A stretch of 64,000 bases of DNA from Lanius collurio (lineage: Eukaryota; Chordata; Aves; Passeriformes; Laniidae). Under the pieces are notes generated by a model that did not search any database, was not told the origin of the DNA, and was given only the letters and a program-made list of their open reading frames with translations. Below, piece by piece: positions 25,100-37,864 of the stretch. A program made the position numbers and the translations under genes. Each line of letters opens with the position of its first letter. Positions within the stretch are counted from its first letter, which is position 1. The stretch covers positions 20,945,819-21,009,818 of the forward strand of contig JACBWW010000015.1 in assembly GCA_020086605.1 (NCBI GenBank). The letters are read 5' to 3'.

Positions 25100-27639
25100 G
25101 TACTCCTAAGTAAATCACTGACTTTTTAGAGATGAAAATTCATATATAATTAAAACTTAGATTTCTATATTTTTTCTTATTTTTTATTATCTATATATTT
25201 AGAATATTCACCTACCATATGTTACAGAGCTTTATTATTTCAATTGTAAAAAAATCCCAACTTCACACTTAAAATGTGTTCCTAAAATAATCACCATTGT
25301 TCTGCTTGTGAGACTCACCAGGTTGCAAAGAAAAATACAAGGGAAGTAAATTGATTATTATTTTCAGGCCACACACACACACAAAAAAAATTCTTTAGAA
25401 GAAAGTAATTTGGCTGTTATTTTAAAGTTCCACTCAACTTTTCTTCACAAGAACATCCCGAAAAATGTACAGGTTCACTGTATTTCAGAAACCAACTAGT
25501 TTTCTAACCAAACACATCAGACAAGGCAAACACACACATACATTATTATTTACAATCCAGTATTCTTGAAAGCATCAATCTTGATGAGTCCTTCACTCTG
25601 CTCTTTGTATCTTGGCAATAATAGTTCATCAACAGAAGAGTGACCAATATAAACAAATCAGACAGAAAACAAATGAGCCTGGAAAGAGGCTCTGCCCTCT
25701 TCATCTTGAATCTGTGAGAGATGAGTGATAGAGAGCTGGATACAATCAAAGATTTAGCATTGCAAAAAGGGGCTACAGGGAGCACTTGCCCCTCAGTCAG
25801 AAACTGCAATTCAAAGCCAGACAACGTCAGCCTGAAGGGACCTGTTCTCCCCTTCGCTGAGAATCCCCCAAGCACTGAGGCTCACACCTCTACAGGCACA
25901 CTTGCTGCTGCTACTGCTCTCCTCGAGTACAGAAGTGAACCCTGCTCAGTCTTTCATCACCAAAGCATTAAAAAAAGAATGTTTTGGTGGTATCCTTTAG
26001 GCTCTGGACTCCAGCTGGACAAAAGGGCCTCTCTGCAACCCTGGGTGAAGCTCCAAACCAACAGAGTACTTTCCCACCACTGACAAGGTTTTTCCTCATA
26101 CCCTCCACAGCAGATCTCCTGGCTGGCAGTTCAGCTGCTTTGGATTCAACTCTAAGTTGTCCTGCCCCTCCCAGACCTTCCTCAGGAAGTCGAGGCATTC
26201 AGCATGTGATCCTTCCCTCAGAGGCCAGAACCTGAAAATTTAAATGTTGAAGTTGAGGGGCTTTTTTTAATCCTTAAAACAAAACTCCACAATGGAGGCA
26301 ATTTCCAAACTCCTAATATAATCTTTTATTAATATATTTTTTTAATATTACCTTCTTTAATGTCAGTTAATTTCAAGCCTATTTTTTGCTGAAAACTTTT
26401 GGAATAATTAGTTTTTAGGGAGAGAGACGCTTAAAGTACTTTTTAATAACAACATTTTTTTCAAATATTTTCTGCCCACCTGCTTCCAGTTCTAAGTGTC
26501 ATTCTGAGCAAAAAATAGAAGGACAAAATGGGATCCATTCCTAATTTGATTTAGGTAATAAATCATATTAGCACAGTTAAACAGTAAGAATGTGCAGAGG
26601 GATAAAGCCAGCACAGAAAAAAAGGTGCACATCAGAACTTCATTCCCAGTTCTTCCATGTCTTGTATTTCAGGATTTGTGCATGGTTGCAGCGCACAGAG
26701 AAATCGCTTGCACTGGTAGCACGTTCTCTGAGCACAGCAGTCACAGAAGTAGCAGTGTCATTGGTAGGACAGGAGAGACACATGGCCAAGGACTGGACTG
26801 AAGCTGAAAAGTGAACTTGTGCCCTTGGTAGAGCAAGGCATGATTTCCCAGAGGAAAAGGAATGCAGCATCATAAAAATAACAGTTTCATGAGGGATTCT
26901 CAAACTCAGAAAAAAAATTATTGGCAAGGTGAAAAAAAGATTGAAAAAAGGATTGAAAATACACCTGTGGCAAGAGGACTAATTTTGAATTCATTACATC
27001 ACAATGGATGGAGCCCTGTTAGCTGGCCTGTTTTGAAGCAAATACAGCACAATTTTACCTGCTGCTCTAAGCTCTACCCTCTTGCAGGAGTCACATGGCT
27101 TTGCTTGTCCTTCAGGCAGAAAACAGTCTGCATACTATTGAGAGATCAGACGCTGCTGAAATCTGATAAATTAATGGTTTAATTCTGCCAAAATACCCTT
27201 GAAGAGACTTTCATTTCATGGAGGAATTTAAAAGGGGTTTGCTCCTTTTGAAATATTTTGTTTGGTTAAGAAAAAAAGCACTTTCAAACATCCTTTGCAG
27301 TACCGGGGCACTTAGCAACTTCTCCAGTGGGTCTTTACCCTCCGTCTAGAAATAATACAGCTTTCAAACTTTAATGTTTATATTTTGTTTGTGTTGAATT
27401 TTTAGCTTTCTTTGAGCACTCTTGTATGCTGTAATAACACTCATTTTGAACTAAGTATTACTGAAGTTCATCATGGACATGCACACAGTTTTGTCTCCTG
27501 TTTCCCTTAGAGCAAACTAAAATATTTTAAATTAATTTCAATTGAAATATTTATTTGCTTTTCACTCTTCAAGGGAAAATAAAACAAATTGATTTGTTTT
27601 AGGGTGCATTATGTGTCTGAATCATGGTGTCATGTTTTA
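25100..27639. other. AT-rich unique DNA, no gene seen
   Basis: The segment includes a very AT-rich patch at about 25,138-25,215, a short CA run at about 25,369-25,382 and a 14-bp palindrome ATTTCAATTGAAAT at 27,535-27,548. Around 25,980-26,235 the composition is a little richer in GC and stop codons are rarer, giving overlapping frames on both strands. No gene or known element could be supported. Confidence 0.5.
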
Positions 27640-27907
27640 ACTTGAGGGAACGGCATGAAACTGTATCAGGGTGGGTTTAGGGTGGATATTAGGAAAAGGT
27701 TTTTCACTCAGAGGGTTGTTTGGTCACTGGAACAGGCTCCTTGGGGAAGTGCTCAGAGCACCAACCTGACAGAGCTCAAGAAGGATTTGGGCAATGCACT
27801 CAGGCACATGGGATCATTCTTGGAGTGCCCTGTGCAGAGCCAGGAGTTGGACTCGATGATCCTCGTGGGTCCCCTCCAGCTCAGGATACTCTATAATTCT
27901 ATGATAA
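27640..27907 (+). mobile_element. CR1 LINE 3' end fragment, plus strand, relatively young subfamily
   Basis: The segment matches the avian CR1 3' end with GGAACGGCATGAAACTGTATC, GGATATTAGGAAAAGG, GGGAAGTGCTCAGAGCACC, AGGAGTTGGACTCGATGATC, GGGTCCCCTCCAGCTCAGGA and the terminal TCTATAATTCTATGAT. Its translation contains the familiar decayed CR1 phrase GGFRVDIRKRFFTQRVV, here starting near codon 7 of a frame from 27,655, after which the frame breaks. This 3' end differs from the one at 4,981-5,252 and belongs to another CR1 subfamily, of the type I associate with passerine genomes. That placement is from memory. Confidence 0.95.
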
Positions 27908-30900
27908 CCCCAACTGGCAACTAAATTCACCTCGTCCCTCCACAGTGGGACTGGGGAGAGAATCTGAAAAGTTACCCTGAAAAGACTCATGGGTTGATAA
28001 AAAGACAGGTTAGCAGGTAAAGCAAAGGCCATGCACATAAGTAAGCAGAAGAAGGAATTCACTCAGCACATCCCATGGGCAGCAGGTGCTCAGCCCTCCC
28101 AGGAAAGCAGGGCTCCACCACATGGAAAGTTACTTGGGAAGACAAACACCATCATTCCAGTTAACCATCTTGCTAAGATGACGCATTACAGTGTCCAGGC
28201 ACATTTAACATGAAAAGAAGTACTCCTAAGCTGTTTGACACAGGACTCTATTTATGTCATTGAGCTTCTGCTTCACAGAGAGGTAAATGAGCATATAAAT
28301 AGTGAGATTGTTAAAAAACCTAAACCAAAACATAGTCTGGAACATGGCCTTTCAGAATACAGGTAATCTGCAGCCTGTAAAGCCATACAGGCAGCCTGCA
28401 AAACTTCTTTTCAGAGGTTCTTGTGCTCCTGGACATCAGTACTGCAAGTAGGTATAAACCACAAGACAGCATTAACCTTGGAACTGGCCCTTACTTAACC
28501 AACTTTGAGCATAGGAGCTGAGGAGGAACTGAGAGTAATTTCAAAAACCACAAGTTACTTTTCATGAAGTTCTGTATGCCATGGGGAGAGAGATGGGACT
28601 TGCCAGGCCAAAGCACCGGTTCAGTGCTGGGCAGAAGAGTTTTGCCCAACTGACTCAACAGTCAGAACAGTAGAACAACTACCTTAGACAAATATGGGGC
28701 ATTTATGCTATTTGCATCTACATGCAGCAATCTTACCTGTCAAGATGAATTCAAACTTAACAAGTCCTAACAAGCTCAGAGGCATGACAGAAATAGCTCA
28801 TAACACTACATCAAAATGGGAAATGGGGGCCTGATTTTTCTAGGTTTTGGACTGTTATTAATGCCCTTATACATTTATATAGTATTTAATACAAGCCCAC
28901 TATGATCCTAGAGTCAAGGATGATTGATCTCTATGAATTATGAGTTAATAATGATTAACTGCAATGATTAACTGTTGCTGTTCAAGTCAGTGACAACTAT
29001 AGCTGTCATTGTTATGTTAATTTGAAGCACTAAAAATGATGATGAACTAAATTGACTTCATTTACTCTAGCATAACCTATACTCTGTTTTAATTATTGTA
29101 AAATCTGTTCTAACAGTTCTATAAATACCTTGCTGGAATTGATATCAAACCCCATTCTCCCTATTCCTATATTATTAGTAAAGTTTGTTTAAGTCTAAGT
29201 CAAAATATATGTCTTTCTAAGATAATTTATTCATAACAATATATTACCCTTCCTTTCTATTATTTGGGAGATTGAAAGAAAATACAGTTTATTTCGAAAT
29301 CCTTGAATAGACCTAGCTCCAGGAAACACTCATATTACCTGCCAAGATGAGAACTACCCTTGCAACCCAGAGGAAATGTGACAACTCATGTAAAAGGCAG
29401 GTGCTACAGTAATCGAACCAGTTACCAAAAACTTGAAGTTCCCACTCTGGTAGGTGGGTGCTTTTGGAAAAACAAAATCATGCATCTGCCCTGTGTCTCC
29501 TGAAGGATTCGGAAGGCCATGGGGCATTAAGGAGACATGCACACAGGAGAAGCAGAGTAGACAAGGAGGACTGGTGGTGGGAGGTTAAAGAGTGCTGATC
29601 CTCGGCAATGCCACCAAACATGGGGCAAATGACACAGAGTGATGACTTCAGGGATCAGACCACTGTTGTCACGGTTGTCACTGCAGTTCGTGCACCATGG
29701 TGTTAGTCAGTAACACCTGAGCAGTGGCTGTCACATCAAACATTCACTGTCTTCTGTGAGGCTGAGCAGCTGTCCTCAAACTACTTTGAGATACACTGAG
29801 CAATTCCAGTGACAAGGAAACAGTTGAGATCCTGAAGTGCTCATCAGGACTGATGTGAACAACAGAAAACATGAAATTTTGCTGGTCCAGCTTGTGTAAG
29901 TGGCCTATGTAAATAAGGAGTTGTACAGCTTGTACGGCACAGAATAAAACAGGGATACTTGAAATGGACAAAAAACTTAGTGTTCAACCCCTGCAGCACT
30001 CCTGTGTTTTGGCTTTCTGCCAAGTCCTGTGTTACCTTCCTCCCTTTCTTGCCACTTTTCCTTTGGAGAGTATCAACAGTGAATGAAAGGAAACAAAAAC
30101 CCTACCCTTTTCTCCCTGTTTTCTCCCTCAGTCTGTTTTTCCACAGAATCCCCAGGGACAGCAGAAACAACACAGCCAAGAACCCCTCAGAGCTGTGGCA
30201 AACTGTCAGGACAAGTCCAGCCAGTGACCAAACCACAAGCAAACCTGCTACAGTGAAATGGAATTAGCTGCAAAGTTGCTGGGGTTCCATGTTTTTCTTG
30301 TACCATTTAAGACATACATTGAAAAAAAAAAAGGCATTGCAGCATACAGCGCATATATGGTATCTGTATAAACAGATAGATACCTTAAATTCTGAGTGAC
30401 AGCTGTGCTAGAGGCACACTCACCTGGCTGGTCACAAATGCTTCATGTCCATGAGAGATGCAGCATTTCTGAAGTATAAAGAATGGCCCACAAAAATCCC
30501 ATCTTCATTAAATGAATTGGAAAAGGAAATTTATTGCAATTACAGTGCTGTGAGTACAGAAAATCTGTGGTTCAGCAGACAGGATACCAGCCCAAAGCAC
30601 GTAGTGACAAAGTGTCACCTTATGTTTCTGTCAGACTCTCCCTGCAGCATGGGAAAGATACTCTGTTTCTCTGCTGGGTGGGCATTTCCTGGGAGCAGGA
30701 GTGGAACACTGTTTAAGGCATCATCCCTGCTCTCCTCCAAACCCTCTGTCTCCATGGTCCAATACCCTATTCCCCACTCACAGTGGTGGCACTGGAGATG
30801 ACCATGTCTGCACTGACGTCTCACATTTTCTTCCTGGGGTCTGTCATACCAGCACTCTATCCCACCTTGCCCCAGTACCACTGCAGATCTAGCTTGTGGT

Positions 30901-33900
30901 TTATCTAATGGGAACAGGGGAAACTCTGAATCCAGGATGGGTGCTCGGCCTGAAGTACAGCCCCACCCTGATCCTTCCCCCTCCTCAGCTCCTAAGCTGA
31001 AATATGAGATGGACCTGTTTCCCTGCCTTGCAGGATAATGAGGGCAAGCACAGCACCGATGCTGCCCAGCCAGTCAGAGGGGCTGCGTGAGGGCTTGGCT
31101 TTGACAGCTCATTACTTCTGGTCAGCCTTTTTTCCCTACACTGACCTATTTTGCCTTTTTTTTCCCCCAAATTGTACCAATTGCTATGGCAGAAATGGGA
31201 GCTGAGGTCTCTCAAAAACCCAGCACAGAGCAGCAATGAAATTTGGAGATGTAGAACAGCCATTAAAAAAAAAAAACCTTCCCTCTCAGTGGTCACAAAA
31301 TTAGAAAAAATAAAAATTATTTCTAAATAACATTCAGTAAAAAAGCAAGAACTGTGTATTTCCTTCTTTTAGCTTTTGTTTATTATGAGCCTAGAGTTTG
31401 GACTGTGGCAACATGTCTCAATAGCTAAATTCAAAAGAATTAAGAACCATCTGAAGATTCCTTTCCCAATATCTACAAACTGAAAAATAAATTAAAACCA
31501 TAGAGTATAAATAAAAAATATAGGACCATTAAGCATATGTTTCAAAACTATTAAGTGTCTGTCTTTCTGATTTGTACTAGAGGAGAGATCTATGTTCTGA
31601 TTTCAGTACCGCTAGCTATTCTGACTGTAAAAAAGCCAGCTTTAATATTCCATGTACAACTAATCAGAAGTAAAATAAAATAAAAATATTAAGCTATTCA
31701 CATGCTGTGGAAGTCATAACCCACATTCAACATTTGACTGGTTGCAAAGTGTAGCCTTTATAGATTTCACACTATTTCTAAATTACAGTCAGTTCAGTGA
31801 AGGTCACCAACAAAATCTGAGCATACCACAATTCTCAAGACATTCGTTTCAAAAGACATTACTGAAATTTTGATAGCATTTTTGTTACAAACATTGATCA
31901 ATGAATTTTAGTGGAGGCCTTATTACATGCAAATCACACAACTGATTATTAGTTTTCAGTAGTAATTGGTAGATTCATAGTCTTTTCCACATTAAGAAAG
32001 GCCATGTGAGGTCATATGAAAAAGTGTCAGATGCTTTGTGTAGCCAGGGCTATTAGAGCACACAGTGACCTTTTCAGAATTGGAATACAGAAAATGCAGA
32101 AAGTTCTGTTTGCTCTAGAACAGTCCACAGCAATGGGGTCAGGTGCCTACAGCTTACTTCTCAAATTTCTTGATGCCCCAAATTTGGATCTTGCCTTTTA
32201 AAGGAACTAATTTTTTGCAATTCTGCCTTCAGGGAGAAAATTCTTAGTTCTTGGCTGTAATATCTATAATTTTTGTTTTCCTTAGTCCCCTGCTTTTACA
32301 GTACCTTTTTTACAGTTTTTTTTTTCTCTTTTCATTTCTAATCCAGTGATGGTGCTATTTTTATACAATCACCTGAGCCAAGATAGCTTAGCTCTACAGA
32401 TTATTAATGTTCAGAGCATCTTTTCTCAAGTGCACTAAGAGCTATTGACATGCTGAAGCACTGACTACACACACACCCCCCTATACACAGAAATATAATT
32501 CGAAATCATTGCAGATCCCAGGAATCTCGTTTGCAAAGGACACTTGCTCTCATTTTCTGCAGTTACAACTTTTCCTCTCAGGCTTTATTAATCAACGCTT
32601 CCCGGGGGATCAAATATCAAAGCCCAACTGCCCTGTCTAAGGCAAACTACCATGTAAATCAGTGGTGTTTGAAGAATAAAACAGGAGAGGGTTAAGCCAG
32701 TGAGATGCCTCAAGATTAGGCTTACTAAATTCAGCAGTGCCAGAAGGACAAAGGTTGACAAGGGGTTTTACATCTCCTAAAGTTTTACAAACCCAATGTT
32801 TTACTGTGCTTGAAATGAGAGAAATTGTTTTTAATTTGGCTTCCAAAATCAGCAAGTGTCAATAGTTTGGGAGCTGTGAGCACTGCTATATTTATTGTTT
32901 ACTTTGACTTCTGTCACTGTGGCTTGTGAGAGCTCAAGTGCTGAGCCATCATTGTGCTGTGCTAAGAGTTGTTTAGACATAAGGAAAAACCAGAGCTCCT
33001 GGACACAAGAAAGCCCCATGGTTAAGAAATCAAAGTGCTTTTCTGATTTGCCATAATTAGGAGGAAATTATGTAGGTAAAAGATTTCCTATCTTCTATAA
33101 ACCTTGTCATGCGCAACACTGTTTTGCTGAGTCAGCTCTAATGATAACAACCTCTTCCTGCACCCAGCAGAGCCTTGGTGCAGCTTCAGGATGTGGCACT
33201 CTATGAACAAACAGGGCACAATGGGACACAGAAAGGCAGCATCCCCACTGCACAGGCTGGGGGATGTGGTAGCAGCCAGGTCCCAGACTGCTCCTTCTGC
33301 TACCCAGAGAAGTTTTCCTGAGATGAATTTGTACTAATGACACTACTGAGGATCCTGAGGATACAAAACACCATTAGCATTACCTTGGTTGCTAAAGTGC
33401 AGATAGCAGGAAGCATTTCTAGCTGTTCAGAGACTATTAGCAGCTGAAGAATGTTATTGTTTTGCCACCCTGATATTTTTGCCCTCTTAATGATCCCTCC
33501 TTTCAAAGAGTTCATTGAATTTTTTATTTTCAAAATAGGAGATAGCCGAGAAGTAAGAAAATACATTGTCCAGGGCATTTTTAATATCCAGAAACTCTAT
33601 TATCCTGATTTCTTAAAGAATGTTCAGACTTGTACAAAAAATTACAGTGAATTCTGTATATTAAAACAATTAATAATGGGAATTAGAGAGTCTAACTCTT
33701 TCAGAAAGTAGGCACCTAATCCAGTAAGCTTGTTATGGCTTGCATTAGGTTGAAATGAATAACAAACTGTCTGAGGTCTCCTGGGAGCTATAAAATACAA
33801 TATTTAAAAGTAATCTCTTTCCTTGGTAGGTATTTAAATACCATATGACTTCAGAAGTCAGTTTGCAATACTTCATTAAAAAATATTTAAATTACTGAAA

Positions 33901-34432
33901 AAGAAAGGAGAAGCAGAAATGCTTTTATAGTTCTTTGCCATGTTAAATAGTCATCTGTTCCCTGTCTTTAACATTTACAAATGTGTACTGTGACAAGGAG
34001 AACAGATTCTCCTCTCTGCATGTGCATACATATACTGGGGAAGTGCTATACAGGTAATCTTCCTTCTGTGCTGCATCGTAAATTACATATTTATCCCTAA
34101 GTTTCAGGCTTTATTTAGTCATTATCCTCTTGTTCCAAGTATTTTCTAAGGTGAAAGTGATTCTTGACATTTGATGACCATTAACACGGTGGTGGCAGTG
34201 CTGACTGGCAGAAAACCTCAGGCCTGAGATTTGCAGGGGTCTCGGCAAGCAAAAAGCACTAAAAAGGCAGGTTTACCCCTATGATTCCCACTGGCCAAAC
34301 ACTGTTCAGCCTGTAGTTTGCATTTTTTCCATATGGGTTTTAGAGAGTAGGAGATTAACTCTTTCACTCAAATGTACTTCCCGTAATAGAAGACCAAGAT
34401 AAAGGATGGTCAAATTAAAATGGAAGAGGTAG
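27908..34432. other. Unique DNA, no gene seen
   Basis: Frames up to about 118 codons occur (for example 30,445-30,801 plus) but none shows a recognisable domain or exon-like boundaries. An A tract lies at about 30,321-30,332 and another at about 31,265-31,276. A short CACACACACA run sits at about 32,467-32,476. No RNA gene or transposon was recognised. Confidence 0.5.
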
Positions 34433-34530
34433 ATCTGATCCAGTGAAAGGTGTCCCTGCCCATGGCAAGCAGTTTGGAACTAGATGATCTTTAAGATCCC
34501 TTCCAACACAAGCTGTTTTATGATTCTATG
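34433..34530 (+). mobile_element. Short CR1 LINE 3' terminus, plus strand
   Basis: Only about the last 100 bases of CR1 remain: CTGATCCAGTGAAAGGTGTCC, CTGCCCATGGCAAG, TTGGAACTAGATGATCTTTAAG, CCCTTCCAACACAAG and the terminal TTTTATGATTCTATG. This is the same 3'-end type as the copy at 4,981-5,252. Severe 5' truncation is usual for CR1. Confidence 0.92.
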
Positions 34531-34583
34531 AAATCACAGCACGTCCAATTTCATAAGCTCATATTTTAAAAATGTTAGGTTAC

Positions 34584-34603
34584 TCTCTATGCTTGCATAG
34601 AGA
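34584..34603. repeat. Perfect 9-bp inverted repeat
   Basis: TCTCTATGC and GCATAGAGA flank a central TT, giving a 20-bp near-perfect palindrome 54 bases after the CR1 terminus. There is no clear relation to that element. Confidence 0.6.
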
Positions 34604-36110
34604 ATTCTACACTGAGTTTCACCTGCATATCATTACTGGGCTTCAGAATTTCTCAGTATATGACTGTGAATTTCCAGTGAAATGTAAAGGATGCCACTCT
34701 TACCATTAGGGAGACGTCAGAAGACAGCCATAGGGAATAGCAAATGTATATAAGTTGCCACACTCCTGAGGGAGCACCAACCTTCCTTCAGTTTCTCTGC
34801 TCTTTGCATCAACATCACAGTCTGGTATTGCAGATTCTCAGTAGTCAGAAACCAGTATCCCCAAGTCTTTCTAATATTTCGTTAGCTTCTAAAACATAGT
34901 TAAATTCAAGAAAGAAAAAAAAATTGTAATGAGGTTACTTAATTTGGCGAATTCAAATTCAAACACAAAGAAGCTTCCCATAGAAAAAAAAAAAAAAGAA
35001 AAAGCACATACCTTGTGTTCTTCAAAGGCAGGGATGGCTGCTTAGCACTGCATCTAATAATCTGTCCTGATGATTGGTAAGGAATATAGTTTATATTTGT
35101 TTAACTTCTGAACTAAGAAAAAGCATCTAAATTATACAGTCATTGGTACTCAGCTCTAACATCTGAAGACAGCTGAGTCAATTAAATCAATGGTAAAGAT
35201 TACGTCTGTAAAGCATTGTATTTCCAGAGTGTAACTAATGGGAAAAGAAATCATTGGCTTTGAATGAAGAGATAGATACAATTCCTCTTAATTACACTTC
35301 ATTACCCAAGAGTAGTCCTTGTGAGTGATACACAGCAAAACAGTATGCAATCAGTTCAATGTTTTATAAGTAAAAAATCACTCTGGGATATGATGCATGC
35401 TAAGAGAACATAGCATTACTGTTATCTTCTCATTTATATTTCATGACTACTGGCCCTTTAAATGATGAGATTTCCATTCTCCTATGAATGGATGTCCTTT
35501 GATAAGGGACTACTTAATTAGTAATCAGTGATAGAAAGCATTTTTGGCATTTAGGATATTGCAGTCTTAATCTCAGTCCTTTATAGCTACAGATGAAAGG
35601 CATGCTTGAACGACTGATATTTCCCCTTTATTGGTGAAAACAAGAAGCTGGTCTAAAGGAAAATTTGGATTGACTAAAAATATGACTGCAAGGCTAAAGA
35701 AAAAAAAATTGTTAAAGATTTAGTGAGCATACTTTGGTTAACTAAGAATGAAGCATTTTTTGATGATTTTTAAGAGTGTAGAAAATAAATTGATGAAGAT
35801 GTAGTGAGACAATTTTCAAAAAGAAAATAAAAAATATGGGTTTTTTAAAAAAATTTTCCATACTTTTGTGGGTTTTCCCAATTTTTGTCTGATATAATTT
35901 TAGGAATTATATAAGTATTTTGGTTGACTTTGTGACGTACTCTGTCAATTAAATCTCAACAGAAAAAAATTCTTCCAATGGCAGGAGACATAATGGGAAT
36001 TTTGCCATCAGAGTAATGAGAGAGAGGCTGAGCAGTGTATCTGCTTTGTATCCGTTTTTTGGGAAAAGGCCAGAATTGGGCATCAGGTACTTTATTCATT
36101 TGTAGACAAT
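34604..36110. other. AT-rich unique DNA, no gene seen
   Basis: An A-rich run lies at about 34,985-35,005 and an AT-rich patch at about 35,820-35,870. A 7-bp hairpin TCCATTC/GAATGGA occurs at about 35,473-35,492. No gene could be supported. Confidence 0.5.
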
Positions 36111-36149
36111 AAGACCTTTCATGGCTATATCAGAAGAGCAACAAAACCT

Positions 36150-36640
36150 AGAAAGAAATGCTGCAAGCGAAGAGCTCTGTCTGACCGAAGGGCAGTGGGG
36201 CTGCTTGCCCCGGCATCTGCCCAGGCAAGCCCTGGGACCTGTCCCGGCCTGCGGGCTCTGCGATCTCCCTTTGTTCCAAGCGCGGGTAAAGTTGAAAGTA
36301 CCACGTTCTCCCCCGAAGCACAGCTGTTGGTCTGCTCACCTCGGCTCCAGCCCTGCTGTCCCCTTTCTCCTCCCACAAATAAAATGCAGCCCCGCAGCTG
36401 GGCCGCCCTCTCTGTCCGGCACCCCCTTCAGTGATCTGACTCTCTCGAGACGGGAGAAATAAAGAAAACAGGAATAAGGCATGGAGTGTGGGCTGTATTT
36501 CTCCTCTTTGCTTCTGCTTGTAGCGATGGACTAACAGCTGACACTTGCTGTGTGTCGGAGCCACCGAGTTGCCAGGATCGCTGCGCTGTCTCTCCAGGAA
36601 GCCCAAGGCATTCCAAGGCATAAAACGGTGATTTTACCGA
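36150..36640. promoter_or_regulatory. Small CpG island, possible promoter or solo LTR
   Basis: By eye I count roughly 23 CpG in about 490 bases, against almost none in the flanking kilobases. Such islands in vertebrates usually mark unmethylated promoters or enhancers. Frames of 113 codons (plus) and 157 codons (minus, from an ATG at 36,621) overlap each other, as expected where stop codons are rare, and neither resembles a known protein. Two AATAAA hexamers (about 36,378 and 36,458) could instead suggest a long terminal repeat, but I could not identify TG...CA ends or a target-site duplication. It could also be a first exon of a long noncoding RNA. Confidence 0.45.
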
Positions 36641-36644
36641 CTGA

Positions 36645-37670
36645 GCCTAGCTGTGGATTCTCATCAGGGCAGGAATAAAATTACTCTGCTGTTACTCTAC
36701 ATGCACTCTTCTAGTACATGATTTCTTGTCATACATGTGCCCATTTTCCAAGCCTCAATGGGTCTGATCTGATTGGGCAACTTTGATATTCTTATACCCC
36801 TAAATGCTGACATTTAGTCATAATTCACTCATGGATTTAGTGCAATCGCAAGGTTATTACTTCAAAGTTATTTTGTGTTCTGGAAACAACTTTTTAAAAA
36901 GTTTACCACTGTCACTTATGAACATGTTCCAAACCAAAAATAAGCCCAAGGTCCTTATTAAAATATTCCTCTAATTTCAGTGAATATTGAACCAAGTTTC
37001 CAAAGAAGTCAGCACATCCAATTTCATTACATGAATTATTTTCTACTACTTTTGATGGATGCATTTGTGGAGGAAGAGAAGTCCTCTAATGAGACCACAG
37101 ATGTGGTGACTCTCACCCTGGGGCACTACAAATCTAATTCTTCCTAGACCTGTCTACCAATTTTCAAGAACCAGAATAGTAAAGAAGTGAGGACATTTTT
37201 CTTGAGCAAATGGTTAGTTCTGAGATCTTTGACAGTGTGGGTTCCATTAAAATCTTGACATATACCAGACCTTGGTATTTACATTTATTGTTTTCTTTTT
37301 GTGGTATTCCTATATGGATGTCAAAATTTTAATGATGCTCTCTGTTTTCTGAAGCGGAAGGGATGGAGCTGTCATTTGGGTAGGCAGGTCTGTTATCTGA
37401 GAAAGAAACAGCCATTCTGCAGATATTTTTCACATGAAACAGTGCTAAGCTAACAGCAAGGGACAGTCTTCGAAGTGTCAGTCCATTCTTAACTCACTCC
37501 GTAGTGCCTAGATACTGTCAGAGCACAGTGTAGGATGTATGACACAAAAATCTTCAAATAGCATGTGGAGGGGCTCAGCATCAGAACCAGGAAAGACAGA
37601 TACATATGTTATAATGCAACACCTCAGTGCCACAGAGCTTAGGCTGCTGTATTTGTCACAGCTAGTTGTA
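36645..37670. other. Unique DNA, no gene seen
   Basis: I saw no gene, repeat or RNA signature in this segment. Confidence 0.5.
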
Positions 37671-37763
37671 GTGTGTATATATATATATACACACACACAT
37701 ATATATATATACATTCAGACACACAAATATACACATACATACATATTTATATTTACATATATG
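37671..37763. repeat. TA/CA microsatellite with 24-bp palindrome
   Basis: The tract is made of alternating GT, AT and AC dinucleotides and then imperfect ATAC/ATAT tetramers. Positions 37,671-37,694 form a perfect 24-bp palindrome of composition (GT)3(AT)6(AC)3, which can extrude a cruciform. The purine-pyrimidine alternation also favours Z-DNA. Such loci are length-variable. Confidence 0.95.
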
Positions 37764-37821
37764 CTGCTCCCAACAGTTTAACTATTCGCTTAACTATTAA
37801 TTTGAGCTCAGCTTAAGCGTT

Positions 37822-37864
37822 CACACAAATATGTGTGTATATATATACATATATACATACATAA
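37822..37864. repeat. Second TA/TG microsatellite patch
   Basis: A shorter ACACAAATATGTGTGTATAT-type tract followed by ATACATAT units lies about 60 bases after the main microsatellite. It is separated by unique sequence that includes AGCTCAGCTTAAGCG. The two probably grew from one diffuse simple-sequence region. Confidence 0.9.

Noticed and set aside
27655..27924. 89-codon plus-strand frame as a gene
   Set aside because: It reads GGFRVDIRKRFFTQRVV, the well-known CR1 3'-region translation.
36148..36621. 157-codon minus-strand frame in the CpG island
   Set aside because: It overlaps a 113-codon frame on the other strand, shows no recognisable motif, and GC-rich DNA has few stops. Treated as a shadow of the island.
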